The notes: generated by a model from the letters alone, not told the origin. A stretch of DNA of 64,000 nucleotides from [Clostridium] viride DSM 6836 (GCA_000620945.1 KK211198.1:248001-312000); one strand, 5' to 3'; shown: positions 16,501 to 24,903, counted from the stretch's first letter. Numbers and translations are program-made.

Positions 16501-17480
16501 ATATCAGTGCGACAGCCGCCGATGCGGACGGCGATGCCACCACGCTGGAATGGGACAACAAGGCGGCTGACAACTACTATGCCGCAGGCACGCACACCAT
16601 CCGCGTCCGTGCCAAAGATATTGCCGGAGCATATTCTCCTTGGGCATCAAAGACTTTCACCATCACCAGCTCCGCACCGACTGTAACTCTGACCGCAACC
16701 CCCACTCGAACAGCGAATAACGGCAAATTCCTTGTCAATATCAGCGCAACAGCCGCTGACTCGGACGGCGATGCCACCACTCTGGAGTGGGACAACAAGG
16801 CGGCTGACAACTACTATGCCGTTGGCACGCACACCATCCGTGTTCGTGCCAAAGATGCTACCGGGCTGTATTCGGAGTGGGTGTCCAAAACATTCAGCAT
16901 CGTAAACTCTGCACCGACTGCGCCGGTCATCAGCCGAACTCCAAACGGCAACAGCGTAGCGCCGGGAACGCCGGTCACCATTAAGGCAACCAGCTCTGAC
17001 CCCGATGGCGATGCTGTCACCCTTGTCTGGGAGGGCCGAAATGCTGAAACACAGACCTATCCCCGTGGAAAGAACGTGGTCCGCGTCAAAGCGGTGGACT
17101 CCGCAGGCGCTGAATCGCCTTGGGCTGCCATCGTTTTCTTTGTGGCGGACTCAAACGGCGGTGGTGGGATGGTCTTAACAGGGCCTGACTCCGTTATCAT
17201 GGAAAACGGGCTCGAAGGCGCCACCATCACAGAATATACCTTTACGGTGCCTCCTGTAAGTGGTCACAGCGGCTCGGACTTCGGCAGAGTGCGTGGATAC
17301 AACAGGCTGACCAGCCAGTGGGATCAGCTTGACTACGGTACCACCACCAACGGCATCACTTTCACTCGCAGCCTTGGCGCAGGCGTATACACAAGGCTGG
17401 AATTCTATTATTACACCAATCACGACTGCATGTATAACAAGAGCAACATCACGTATTCCGTAACCTATCATTTCGAGTAA
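13536..17480 (+). CDS. Giant SLH-anchored repeat surface protein
   Basis: The 1314-residue protein has a signal peptide (residues 1-28) and three SLH domains (about 30-215: FEDAKGHWAEEAI, FTDIAGHWSEQYV, FSDDDGLADGD...YGIVTGYPDGT) that would bind secondary cell-wall polymer. A Pro-Lys and Gly-Ser linker (about 222-248) follows, then about eight repeats of about 85 residues that start LPxTAxTD and end with VYPV, then three or four Ig/cadherin-like repeats of about 75 residues (DGDATTLEW, THTIRVRAKD) and a unique end domain. It is likely displayed on the cell surface as an adhesin or mating-contact protein. It is co-encoded with the Tad pilus genes. The start follows GGAGGTAGACG. Confidence 0.88.
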   Translation: MKEKMKRPLSILLVVCMVVALLAGSAYAVNRYFEDAKGHWAEEAIQILTDKGVISGYPDGLAHPDAIITRGEFAALIARTMELPEPDESEVTIRFTDIAGHWSEQYVESLIIAGIIQKDDFGTKFLPNDPITRMEMIRMLVRAIGKGDHDVSCPCVTGFSDDDGLADGDKACICTGKKYGIVTGYPDGTVKPEGKATRAEAFEMLVDTEKAKEQIKKEEPPKPPVTPKPEDKPSGGGGSGGGGSSYVPAPQFSFTLPKTAYTADEIEIKPESRYVSGVTWTILKNGLPAELPGLTEGELTAAGGKVKFTHTGSITLIATAKNSRGATVTHEQTVSIYPVVTAAFTLPETAHADTGVPVELSTENLGSNSVLWSLQKDGTAADMEKAVTGELTAAGGTVLFKDKGSYTLTASITDELGKVVTAQSSITVYPVAEVNLTLPAVTHTDKTAQLKTETKETDGLTLTYTLTRNGESADIDTWIEGDPDHGSIRFKEKGVYALTASVTDATGRVFAGSAGITVYPVGSAGFYLPEVFHTDKAVVVEAVFGEIGSHTAKWSLLHDGKEVSLTNAAEGTLGNNGGELKFRSKGSYILKAEFTDDGGRSYRYEQGFKVYPVPNLTYGLPKHAHTDTDIVVKTEANHLDGLAVEWLVDNTFGFQDWSTYVDGKLSNDGGTIRFKRAGIYELVARITDDTGRVFLYESKDRCEVLPVLTIGFELPAFAYTDTAIDLRTHGNNNVLPVEWSVSKDGKSIPLSEAFDGSLTPQGGKITFKGGGEYVLTAAMTDYLKRSYSHSENIRILPVVQYAFTMPQTVHYSTEFEVAARDVRHIGSYAVVWTLQKDGNTAQYQGTLGNDGGRIAIRDIGTFTLTASITDSAGRAISHAESITVTNTAPNAPVVEAVPTRTAKDGKFLVNITANATDPDGDAVTLEYADTAADGYYAPGTHTIRVRAKDIAGAYSTWTEKTFTVTNAAPTVTLTAEPTRIVKDGKFLVNISATAADADGDATTLEWDNKAADNYYAAGTHTIRVRAKDIAGAYSPWASKTFTITSSAPTVTLTATPTRTANNGKFLVNISATAADSDGDATTLEWDNKAADNYYAVGTHTIRVRAKDATGLYSEWVSKTFSIVNSAPTAPVISRTPNGNSVAPGTPVTIKATSSDPDGDAVTLVWEGRNAETQTYPRGKNVVRVKAVDSAGAESPWAAIVFFVADSNGGGGMVLTGPDSVIMENGLEGATITEYTFTVPPVSGHSGSDFGRVRGYNRLTSQWDQLDYGTTTNGITFTRSLGAGVYTRLEFYYYTNHDCMYNKSNITYSVTYHFE
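14288..16170 (+). repeat. About eight tandem repeats of a surface beta-domain
   Basis: Each unit of about 85 codons runs from a FxLPxTAHTD-type start to a GSYTLTASITD...SITVYPV end. Divergence between copies is considerable, so the array is old. Confidence 0.7.
16190..17130 (+). repeat. Four Ig-like repeats with near-identical DNA blocks
   Basis: Units of about 225 bases; copies 2 and 3 (from about 16440 and about 16680) share long near-identical stretches around the codons for DGDATTLEWDNKAADNYYA, suggesting recent duplication or gene conversion. Copy 1 and copy 4 are more divergent. Confidence 0.75.
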
Positions 17481-17492
17481 GGAGGAAAATCT

Positions 17493-17723
17493 ATGAAATC
17501 TCTCATTTGCAAGCTGAAGAACAAGTCTGCCACAGCCGTAGTCAGAACCCGAAACACCCTTTCCGGAAACCGCGGGGAGGGCTACATTGATACGGCCATT
17601 AAAATCCTGCTGGCGGTTGTCATCGGCGCTCTGCTTCTGGCAGGGCTTTATGCCCTGTTTGGGGAAACGGTACTGCCGACCTTGACACAGAGAATCAAGG
17701 AAATGTTCAACTATGGAGGCTAA
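17493..17723 (+). CDS. DUF6133 prepilin-like protein (copy 2)
   Basis: The 76-residue protein starts after AAGGAGGAAAATCT and has the same RGEGYIDTAIKILLAVVIGALL segment as copy 1. Protein identity in the last 49 residues is all but one residue while codons differ at many third positions. It overlaps the peptidase gene start by 11 bases. The peptidase is therefore translationally coupled to its likely substrate. Confidence 0.75.
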   Translation: MKSLICKLKNKSATAVVRTRNTLSGNRGEGYIDTAIKILLAVVIGALLLAGLYALFGETVLPTLTQRIKEMFNYGG

Positions 17724-18165
17724 TGGCATCGCACAGGCGGCGCTTTTTTCTTCTCTGCTTCTGGCGGCTTCTGTGTGGGACCTCCGCAAACGGATCATCC
17801 CGGACAGCATCTGCCTCCTGATTGCACTGGCGGGGCTGATTGATTTCAGCCCCGCCAATTTCTTGGGAGTGCTTGCGGCGCTGCCGCTACTCATTGCCGC
17901 CCTATACAAACCGGACAGCATTGGCGGCGGGGATATCAAGCTCACTGCCACCGCGGGCATTGTTTTGGGATTTTGGGGATGCACGGCCGGGTTGACACTC
18001 GGTCTGATGGCATCCCTCTTTTTTTATTTCTGGGCCCAAGCCATCAGAAGGCTCCGCAAACTGGAGCCTCAGAAAGCGGCGCAGGCATCCCTGCCGATGG
18101 CGCCGTTTTTGTCCCTCGGCTTTCTTGCCATAACCATTCTAAATATCGGAGGAGTTATCTCATGA
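17713..18165 (+). CDS. A24 prepilin peptidase (TadV/CpaA type)
   Basis: The 150-residue multi-pass membrane protein carries the aspartyl protease residues: one in the SVWDLRKRIIPD segment (residue about 22) and one in SIGGGDIKLTATAG (residue about 79). The IPD and GGGDIK motifs are diagnostic. It is small like TadV/CpaA, lacking the methylase domain. It would cleave the Flp-like prepilins encoded at 12869, 17493 and possibly those at 23963 and 24355. Confidence 0.88.
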   Translation: MEANGIAQAALFSSLLLAASVWDLRKRIIPDSICLLIALAGLIDFSPANFLGVLAALPLLIAALYKPDSIGGGDIKLTATAGIVLGFWGCTAGLTLGLMASLFFYFWAQAIRRLRKLEPQKAAQASLPMAPFLSLGFLAITILNIGGVIS

Positions 18166-18329
18166 AAAGAATCCATATCAGCAGAAAAAAGACCATTCTC
18201 ATCGCCGGTATCGCCGCCGTTTCGCTGGCTGCCGCCCTTATTCCGGGGGGCTGTGAAAGCAGCGAAATACCGCAAATACAGCTCCGTCAGCTTCTAAATC
18301 ACAATGAAATAAAGGAGGAAATCCTATGA
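18162..18329 (+). CDS. Small membrane-anchored protein between the peptidase and cpaB
   Basis: The 55-residue protein starts MKRIHISRKK after GGAGGAG, followed by a hydrophobic helix (TILIAGIAAVSLAAALI) and a Cys-containing polar tail. The PGGC segment is not a canonical lipobox. It overlaps the peptidase stop and the CpaB gene start, so it is inside the operon. Function unknown. Confidence 0.6.
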   Translation: MKRIHISRKKTILIAGIAAVSLAAALIPGGCESSEIPQIQLRQLLNHNEIKEEIL

Positions 18330-19150
18330 GTCTTTTTAAGAATCGCACTGTTGTCGGTGTAATCTGCATCCTTTTGTCCCTGCTTATCTGCTTCGGCGTA
18401 ACGCCGCTGTTCAACAAGTCCGTCAGCCAGAAAACCGAGATCGTCCGCGTGGTTAAGGAAATCAAAGCAGGCGATGAGATCACAAAGGATACGGTCCAGA
18501 CCGTGGAGGTAGGTGGCTTCGGTCTGCCCGACAACGTCATCCGCCAGAGCGAAATGGTCATCGGCAAGTATGCCAAATCCGACCTCTCCATCGGTGATTA
18601 TATCTTGAACACCAAGCTGTCCGACACCCCCGCTGCGGAGAATGCCTATCTTTACAATTTGGACGGCACCAAGCAGGCCATGTCGGTGACCATCAAGAGC
18701 TTTGCAAACGGTCTGTCCGGCAAGCTCCAGAGCGGCGATATAGTGTCGGTCATTGCCGCCGACCACAAAAAACAGGGCTCCACCGTCATCCCCGCCGAGC
18801 TGAAATATGTGGAGGTCATCAGCGTGACTGCCTCCTCCGGCTATGACGCCAACACCGGTGAGGCCAAATCCGAGAAGGATGAGCGTGAGCTGCCCTCCAC
18901 CGTAACCCTGCTGGTATCTCCCGAACAGAGCAAAGTGTTGGCGGAGCTGGAGGCTGACGGCAAGCTCCACCTCGCCCTCGTTTACCGTGGCACGCCTGCC
19001 AACACCGCAAAGTTTACAGAGGCGCAGGACAAAGTCATTGCCGCTCTGTATCCTGTGGAGGTGCCACAGGACAGCTCATCTGAACCCAAGTCTCAGGAAT
19101 CGGAGGAAAGCACTGCATCCGAAACACCCGCGGAAAGCGAGGTGCAGTGA
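18326..19150 (+). CDS. cpaB: CpaB/RcpC-like pilus assembly protein (SAF domain)
   Basis: The 274-residue protein has an N-terminal membrane anchor (residues about 7-26), the SAF domain (VVKEIKAGDEITKDTVQTVEVGGFGLPDNVI, KYAKSDLSIGDYIL, about 42-95) and a C-terminal RcpC-type region (QSGDIVSVIAAD). CpaB/RcpC helps assemble Flp pili in the envelope. It is followed directly by the CpaE, CpaF, TadB and TadC genes in the standard Tad order. The C-terminus is an acidic, Ser-rich tail. Confidence 0.8.
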   Translation: MSLFKNRTVVGVICILLSLLICFGVTPLFNKSVSQKTEIVRVVKEIKAGDEITKDTVQTVEVGGFGLPDNVIRQSEMVIGKYAKSDLSIGDYILNTKLSDTPAAENAYLYNLDGTKQAMSVTIKSFANGLSGKLQSGDIVSVIAADHKKQGSTVIPAELKYVEVISVTASSGYDANTGEAKSEKDERELPSTVTLLVSPEQSKVLAELEADGKLHLALVYRGTPANTAKFTEAQDKVIAALYPVEVPQDSSSEPKSQESEESTASETPAESEVQ

Positions 19151-19965
19151 TGCTGAATTTCAAGAAAAAGAGCATCTTCACCCGCCAGTCCGCCAGGGAA
19201 GATGCCCCACCGGAGCAGGAGCCTCAGAGCGGCATTCTTGCCGTTTGGGGCTCTCCCGGCAGCGGAAAGACGGTCACCGCCGTGAAGATTGCAAAGCATC
19301 TTGCGGACCGGAAGAAAAACGTGGTACTTCTGCTCTGTGATATGACCGCACCCATGCTGCCCTGTGTCTGCCCTCCCTCCGATCTGGAGAGTGAGCATTC
19401 GCTGGGCAGTATCCTTGCCGCTACCCATGTGACCGAAGCCCTCATCAAGCACAATCTGGTGACCCTCAAGAAAAACAGCCACCTGACCATCCTCGGCATG
19501 AAAAAGGGTGAGAACGAGTACACCTATCCGCCCTATGAGCAGCTACAGGCACAGGAGCTGATGGACGGACTACGGGAAATCGCCCCATTCGTTGTGGTGG
19601 ACTGCGGCAGCTATATCGCCAACGACATTCTCTCCGCCGTGGCGCTCATGGAGGCAGACAGCGTCCTGCGCCTTGCCAATGCAGACCTCAAGTCTGTGAG
19701 TTATCTCTCCAGCCAGCTCCCTCTGCTTCGGGATTCCAAATGGGATGCTGATAAACAATACAAGGTTGCCAGCAACGTAAAGCCCCAGCAGGCCAGGGAG
19801 CAGATCGGTCAGGCGCTGGGTTCGGTAGCCTTTACCATCATCCATTCTCAGGAGCTGGAGGAACAGTACCTTGCAGGAAATCTGCTGGCTGATTTGTCCC
19901 TAAAAGACAGCCGCTTGTTCCGCAGGGAGATTGAAAAAATTGCAAAGGAGGTGTTCGGATGTTAG
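19150..19965 (+). CDS. CpaE/TadZ-like ParA-family ATPase
   Basis: The 271-residue protein has a deviant Walker A (VWGSPGSGKTVTAVKIAKHLADRKKNVVLLLCDM, near residue 35) and a MinD/ParA-like fold. TadZ/CpaE proteins place the Tad apparatus and may recruit its ATPase. ATG 19150 overlaps the previous stop (TGATG); a GTG three bases earlier is possible. It lacks the N-terminal receiver-like domain of proteobacterial TadZ. Confidence 0.8.
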   Translation: MLNFKKKSIFTRQSAREDAPPEQEPQSGILAVWGSPGSGKTVTAVKIAKHLADRKKNVVLLLCDMTAPMLPCVCPPSDLESEHSLGSILAATHVTEALIKHNLVTLKKNSHLTILGMKKGENEYTYPPYEQLQAQELMDGLREIAPFVVVDCGSYIANDILSAVALMEADSVLRLANADLKSVSYLSSQLPLLRDSKWDADKQYKVASNVKPQQAREQIGQALGSVAFTIIHSQELEEQYLAGNLLADLSLKDSRLFRREIEKIAKEVFGC

Positions 19966-21491
19966 GGAAAAAGAGAAATACCCCGGCATTTGCCAAGGGA
20001 AAAAATAAGGCACAGGCCGAACAGGAGCAGAAAAAACAGACACAAAACCAACCATCCACACCCCCGGCGACGGCTCCCGCTTTGAGCAACACCATGGATC
20101 AGGAGTCTACGGTGAACCGCACTGTGGATTTTTCAGGGGTAAACCGCACCCATACGCTGTTCTTCACACCTGAAGCAGAGGGTAAGGATTTCTCATCAGT
20201 CCTTGCCGATGTGCAGGAGTACATCTCCGAACATTACAGCACCCTCATCACTGCGGGCGGCGAGGATGCCAAGGCACAGCTCAAACGCTACATCACAAAG
20301 TACGTTCAGGACCGTCGCGTATCGGTAAACGGCATGAGCGGCGGCAAGCTGGCGGATGCTCTCTACACCGAAATGGCGGAGTTCGGATTTCTGACGAAAT
20401 ATATCTTCGGCACCGGAATCGAGGAAATCGACATCAACTCGTGGCGGGACATTGAAGTGCAATATTCGGACGGCCGCACGGTCAAGCTGGAGGAACGCTT
20501 TGAGAGCCCCCAGCACGCTGTCAATGTAATCCGCAGGATGCTCCACATCAGCGGCATGGTCTTGGACAACGCCAGCCCCATCGTGCTGGGGCATCTTTCT
20601 AAAAACATCCGAATTGCCGTTCTCAAAAGTCCCATCGTGGATGAAGATGTGGGCGTCGCCGCCTCCATCCGTATCGTCAACCCGCAGAGCATGAAGAAAG
20701 ACGATTTTGTCAAAAGCGGTACGGCGACCGACCCCATGCTGGACTTTTTATCCCTCTGTATCCGCTACGGCATATCGGTCTGCGTGGCGGGCGCCACCAG
20801 CTCCGGCAAAACCACCGTGGCGGGCTGGGTGCTGACAACCGTCCCCGACAATAAGAGAATCTATACCATTGAAAACGGTTCCCGTGAGCTGGCATTGGTT
20901 CGGGAAAAGGACGGTAAGGTGATCAATTCGGTCATCCATACCCTGACCCGCGACAGCGACAATGACCGCCAGCGCATCGATCAAACCAACCTCCTGGACT
21001 ATGCGCTCCGTTTTAATCCGGATATTATCGTAGTGGGCGAAATGAGAGGCGCCGAGGCCAATGCCGCCCAGGAAGCCGCCCGAACCGGAGTTGCGGTGCT
21101 GACCACCATCCACTCCAATTCCTGCGAGGCTACCTATCGCCGCATGGTGTCCCTGTGCAAACGTGCGGTGGATATGTCCGACCAGACCCTTATGGACTAT
21201 GTCACCGAAGCCTACCCCATTGTGGTGTTCTGCAAGCAGCTTGAAAATAAGCAGCGCCGCATGATGGAGATTCAGGAGTGCGAGATCCTCCCGGACGGCA
21301 CAAGAAACTACCGTCCATTGTTCCAGTATATCATTACCGAAAACCGCATGGAGGACGGCAAATTCATCATCGAGGGACACCACGAACAGATCAATGCCAT
21401 CTCGGAGAGCCTTGCCAAGCGGCTGCTGGAAAATGGTATGCCCCAGGCGGTCATCGAGAGCTTGCGGGGAAAGGAGGCGCAAAGCGCATGA
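19959..21491 (+). CDS. cpaF: Tad/T2SS-family secretion ATPase (CpaF/TadA)
   Basis: The 510-residue ATPase has a basic, Gln-rich N-terminus, the MSGGKLADALYTEMAEFGFLTKYI...EIDINSWRDIEVQYSDG N-terminal domain of CpaF, Walker A (GATSSGKTTVAG, near 275), the Asp box and Walker B (DIIVVGEMRGAEA), and the His box (TTIHSN). It powers pilus assembly. It overlaps both neighbours by a few bases. The family is unmistakable. Confidence 0.93.
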   Translation: MLGKKRNTPAFAKGKNKAQAEQEQKKQTQNQPSTPPATAPALSNTMDQESTVNRTVDFSGVNRTHTLFFTPEAEGKDFSSVLADVQEYISEHYSTLITAGGEDAKAQLKRYITKYVQDRRVSVNGMSGGKLADALYTEMAEFGFLTKYIFGTGIEEIDINSWRDIEVQYSDGRTVKLEERFESPQHAVNVIRRMLHISGMVLDNASPIVLGHLSKNIRIAVLKSPIVDEDVGVAASIRIVNPQSMKKDDFVKSGTATDPMLDFLSLCIRYGISVCVAGATSSGKTTVAGWVLTTVPDNKRIYTIENGSRELALVREKDGKVINSVIHTLTRDSDNDRQRIDQTNLLDYALRFNPDIIVVGEMRGAEANAAQEAARTGVAVLTTIHSNSCEATYRRMVSLCKRAVDMSDQTLMDYVTEAYPIVVFCKQLENKQRRMMEIQECEILPDGTRNYRPLFQYIITENRMEDGKFIIEGHHEQINAISESLAKRLLENGMPQAVIESLRGKEAQSA

Positions 21492-22417
21492 CAACGGTAC
21501 TCTTAATCGCCTGCATCGGAATGATAGCAGGCTCTTTTATTTTACTCGGCCTTACTCCGATAGAGTTCACCACGGCAGTGTTCGGAAAGCTCACCGACAG
21601 GCCCAAGTCTCTCCGCGACGAAGTGGGTGAATTCACCCGCAGGAAAAAGCAGTCCTATCTGCGCCGGGAAATTGCCGAGGTGCAGTCTATTCTCAAGGTA
21701 ACAGGCAGGACGGCACGCTTTCCCATGCTCTGTGCCCTGTCTCTGCTGTGCTTTGCCGTGGGCGCATCCATCGCCATCATGCTCTCGAACTTTTTCCTTG
21801 TTCCTGTGATGGCGGTAGGCTGTATGTTCCTGCCTTTCTGGTGGGTAAAGCTCACAGCCAGCCACTTCAAGCGGGATATTGCGGCGGAGCTGGAAACAGC
21901 GCTCAGTATCATCACCACAGCCTACCTCAGAAACGAGGACATCCTGACGGCAGTAGACGAAAATCTGCCGTATCTTAACCCTCCCGTGCTATCGGTTTTC
22001 AAAGGGTTTGTGTCCCGTGTCAGGTTGGTTGACCCCGATGTGACGGCAGCGCTCCATGACCTGAAAGACCGCATCGACAACGCTGTATATGTCGAATGGT
22101 GTGATGCCCTCATTGCCTGCCAGCACGACCGCAGCCTCAAGACCACCTTGACCCCTATCGTCAGCAAGCTGTCCGATATGCGGGTGGTTAACGGTGAGCT
22201 GGAAAACATGGTGTTTGAGCCGAGAAAGGAATTCATCATCATGCAGGTTCTCGTCGTCGGCAATATCCCGCTCATGTATTTTTTGAACAAGGATTGGTAC
22301 CACACGCTGATGCACACACCGCTGGGGCAGATTATTCTGACCATTTGCGCCGCCGTGATTTTCGTTTCTACGGCGTTTGTCATCAAGCTCACGCAGCCCA
22401 TCGAATATCGAAGATAG
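21488..22417 (+). CDS. tadB: TadB-like inner membrane pilus protein
   Basis: The 309-residue protein has several hydrophobic helices (N-terminal, 75-115, and two at the C-terminus) and the T2SSF/TadB core (DIAAELETALSIITTAYLRNEDILTAVDENL). It starts at ATG 21488, overlapping the cpaF stop codon. TadB and TadC form the membrane platform for the Tad ATPase. Confidence 0.8.
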   Translation: MTTVLLIACIGMIAGSFILLGLTPIEFTTAVFGKLTDRPKSLRDEVGEFTRRKKQSYLRREIAEVQSILKVTGRTARFPMLCALSLLCFAVGASIAIMLSNFFLVPVMAVGCMFLPFWWVKLTASHFKRDIAAELETALSIITTAYLRNEDILTAVDENLPYLNPPVLSVFKGFVSRVRLVDPDVTAALHDLKDRIDNAVYVEWCDALIACQHDRSLKTTLTPIVSKLSDMRVVNGELENMVFEPRKEFIIMQVLVVGNIPLMYFLNKDWYHTLMHTPLGQIILTICAAVIFVSTAFVIKLTQPIEYRR

Positions 22418-22427
22418 GAGGACGCTC

Positions 22428-23300
22428 ATGACAATCTACATCTTTTTATTTGGAGTCCTCCTGTCGGCAGGGCTCTTTTTCATTACCGCCGATCTGCTGC
22501 GGCTGCCCACTCTCGCCACCCAAAAGGCGATGCTGTCGGCGGGTAAGCAGGCCAAGGCAAAACCCAAAGCCACCGATGCACTGCTGCGAAACGCCGCCGT
22601 CCAGCTTTCCCGCTACCTCCGCATGGATGAGTACAAGAAAAGCAGAATGGAAAATGTGCTGTCGGCGGCAGGACTTTCCGACTCGCCGGAGCTGTTCACG
22701 GCAATGGCAATCGTCAAGGCAATGAGTATTGCGCTTTGCATCATTCCCTGCCTTATCGTCCTCCCGCTGCTGACACCCATTGTACTGTTTGCTGCCGTGC
22801 TGGTCTATTTCAAAGAGATACGCAAGGCGGACGAGGCTCTGGCAGCTAAACGAGGCAAAATCGAACAGGAACTGCCCCGCTTCGTTGCAACCATCACCCA
22901 GGAGCTGAAAGCCAGCCGGGATGTGCTGTCCATGCTGGAGAATTTCAAGAGAAATGCGGGAGAAGATTTTTCCGCAGAGCTTGATATCCTCACTGCAGAT
23001 ATGCGCTCCTCCAGCTACGAGGCGGCACTGACGAGGTTCGAGTCAAGGTTCAATTCGCCCATGCTCTCGGATATCACGCGAGGGCTGATTGGCGTACTTC
23101 GCGGAGATGACGGCGGGATGTATTTTCAGATGCTGGCACACGACATGAAGCAACTGGAACTCCAGCGGCTTAAAGCGCAGGCCATGAAGATTCCGCCCAA
23201 AATCCGAGTATTTTCCTTTGCCATGCTGATGTGCTTTCTCATGACCTACATGGCGATTATTGTCTATGAAATCATCACATCCCTCGGCGGGATGTTTTAA
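22428..23300 (+). CDS. tadC: TadC-like inner membrane pilus protein
   Basis: The 290-residue protein starts after ATAGGAGG and has the T2SSF pattern (ELPRFVATITQELKASRDVLSMLENFKRNAGEDFSAEL, LSDITRGLIGVLRGDDGGMYFQMLAHDMK) between hydrophobic helices. It pairs with TadB as in other Tad loci. In-frame upstream ATG codons lie inside the TadB gene and are rejected. Confidence 0.8.
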   Translation: MTIYIFLFGVLLSAGLFFITADLLRLPTLATQKAMLSAGKQAKAKPKATDALLRNAAVQLSRYLRMDEYKKSRMENVLSAAGLSDSPELFTAMAIVKAMSIALCIIPCLIVLPLLTPIVLFAAVLVYFKEIRKADEALAAKRGKIEQELPRFVATITQELKASRDVLSMLENFKRNAGEDFSAELDILTADMRSSSYEAALTRFESRFNSPMLSDITRGLIGVLRGDDGGMYFQMLAHDMKQLELQRLKAQAMKIPPKIRVFSFAMLMCFLMTYMAIIVYEIITSLGGMF

Positions 23301-23312
23301 GGAGGTGTGCAA

Positions 23313-23969
23313 ATGCAGCGAGAACAGATGATAGATGCATTTCGGGAAAAACTCGACCGCAACTGGAACGATTACCTCCGTGAACTGGACGGACTTTCCA
23401 AAGGTGTTCTCATCGGAAAAAGCGATGAGATTACTGCCGCCCGCTTTGTCTATAACGAGCTGTACGGTGGTGGGTACCCGGAGGACTATATGGAATACCT
23501 CCTGTGTTTTGAAAACCCGCTGGAGGTCGCAAGGGATCAGTGGATATCGGAGCAATCGGTGGATTTCAGTGAAGAACTCAATCATGCGCTCTGGAGTCTG
23601 ATGGACAAGGGTACAGCAGAACAGGATTATGCTCTTGACCCGGAATATACGCCGGGTCCCGCAACAGACAAAAAAAACACTGTGCGGGAATTCATTGAAC
23701 ACCATCCCTGTGCCAATCTCGACATGTTGACTCCCGGTGGTAGTGTGTATCTGACTCCGGAAAAAGCACAGCTTCTGCTGTCCGGGCAGAGCATAATGGG
23801 GCATCCTGGCAGTCCTGAGTATGGGAGGGAAATCACCGCGGAGGAACTGCTTAATCAAGAAGTCCGTAGGGCCAGTTTCAGCAAGGGTACATGGCGCATA
23901 TTAAGCGATTACATCCGGGAGCCGGAACAGGAGCAGGCCCCCTTTGAACAGGGGGTGACCATGTGCTGA
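23313..23969 (+). CDS. DUF3848 protein
   Basis: The 218-residue protein starts after GGAGGTGTGC and has the DUF3848 pattern (DAFREKLDRNWNDYLRELDGLSKGVLIGKSDEITAARFVYNEL), a family common in Firmicute mobile elements. No enzyme motif is visible. It overlaps the start of the following TadE-like gene. It ends EQGVTMC. Why it sits between TadC and TadE genes is unknown. Confidence 0.7.
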   Translation: MQREQMIDAFREKLDRNWNDYLRELDGLSKGVLIGKSDEITAARFVYNELYGGGYPEDYMEYLLCFENPLEVARDQWISEQSVDFSEELNHALWSLMDKGTAEQDYALDPEYTPGPATDKKNTVREFIEHHPCANLDMLTPGGSVYLTPEKAQLLLSGQSIMGHPGSPEYGREITAEELLNQEVRRASFSKGTWRILSDYIREPEQEQAPFEQGVTMC

Positions 23970-24358
23970 AAATACTGAAAAGCAAAGCCGGAGAAGGCTA
24001 CATTGATGTGGCGGTGCTGGTGCTGTGTGCCATGCTGGTTATCGCCCTTGCGGTGAAGGTGTTCCCGGTGTATATCCAAAAACAGCAGATTGACACCTTT
24101 GCCGTGGAACTCATTCGGGAGGCGGAAATCTCCGGTCAGATCGGCAGCGAAACCGGCCGCCGTGAACAATTCCTGCGGGAAAAGACCGGACTGACCCCCA
24201 CCGTGACATGGTCCAAGACCGGCAGGATTCAGCTTAATGAAGAAGTCACGGTGACGGTCACCTACAAGACCAACATCGGGCTTTTTGCCGGGTTTGGCTC
24301 GTTCCCCATTACGCTGAGAGCAGATGCAGCGGGAAAAAGCGAGGTCTACTGGAAATGA
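23963..24358 (+). CDS. DUF4320/TadE-like pilus protein
   Basis: The 131-residue protein (GTG start, GGGGGTGACC upstream) has the N-terminal motif KAGEGYIDVAVLVLCAML. This is the same GEGYID junction as the DUF6133 prepilins, followed by a single hydrophobic helix and a soluble C-terminal domain (VTVTVTYKTNIGLFAGF, FPITLRADA) as in TadE/DUF4320 minor pilins. A peptidase target is therefore plausible. Confidence 0.75.
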   Translation: MLKILKSKAGEGYIDVAVLVLCAMLVIALAVKVFPVYIQKQQIDTFAVELIREAEISGQIGSETGRREQFLREKTGLTPTVTWSKTGRIQLNEEVTVTVTYKTNIGLFAGFGSFPITLRADAAGKSEVYWK

Positions 24359-24903
24359 CGGAAAAAATCAAGCAAATCCTACAAGGGAAAAGCGGCTCAG
24401 GCTTCCCGCTCATCATTGCCATCGCCTTGTCGCTGGTGATTATCTTTACCGGCATTTCAGAATATTTCCGGCTTGTAATCGTAGCGCAGGGCGTGCGGGA
24501 TGCGGTGCAGACCGCTGTTATCTCCACCGTCAACGACAACTACGACGATGTGTACCACGGCGTGCGGGAGGGTTATTCGGGAGCCTACCAGCCCATTGCC
24601 GAGGATTTTGAGGAAAGCATTGATTACGGCGATATCTATGACAGGCTGGATGGTGTACTCGGTCTTTCCTACAGCGGCGGCTATCATGAAAAACGCACTC
24701 CGGACGGCAAGTTGGAATTTAAGGTGTGGAATCTGGAGGTGGATATCCGAAACGCTCCCTTTGCATCGGGCGACCAAGCCTCCTCCCGCTTTGAAGCTGA
24801 CAGCACCATCATGCTGGAGGTTCCCGTGTCTTTTGGCGGAAAACTGCTGCCCCCCATGACGATCAAAGTCAAGACCAGCGCCGGATACACACCGAGGTTT
24901 TAA
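24355..24903 (+). CDS. TadE/F-like minor pilin
   Basis: The 182-residue protein has the N-terminal segment GKSGSGFPLIIAIALSLVI (SG-SG-F junction) and one membrane helix, then a long extracytoplasmic domain with no known catalytic motif. It overlaps the previous gene by four bases. The architecture fits TadF/TadE pseudopilins. Downstream is a 100-base gap before the next gene. Confidence 0.7.
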   Translation: MTEKIKQILQGKSGSGFPLIIAIALSLVIIFTGISEYFRLVIVAQGVRDAVQTAVISTVNDNYDDVYHGVREGYSGAYQPIAEDFEESIDYGDIYDRLDGVLGLSYSGGYHEKRTPDGKLEFKVWNLEVDIRNAPFASGDQASSRFEADSTIMLEVPVSFGGKLLPPMTIKVKTSAGYTPRF

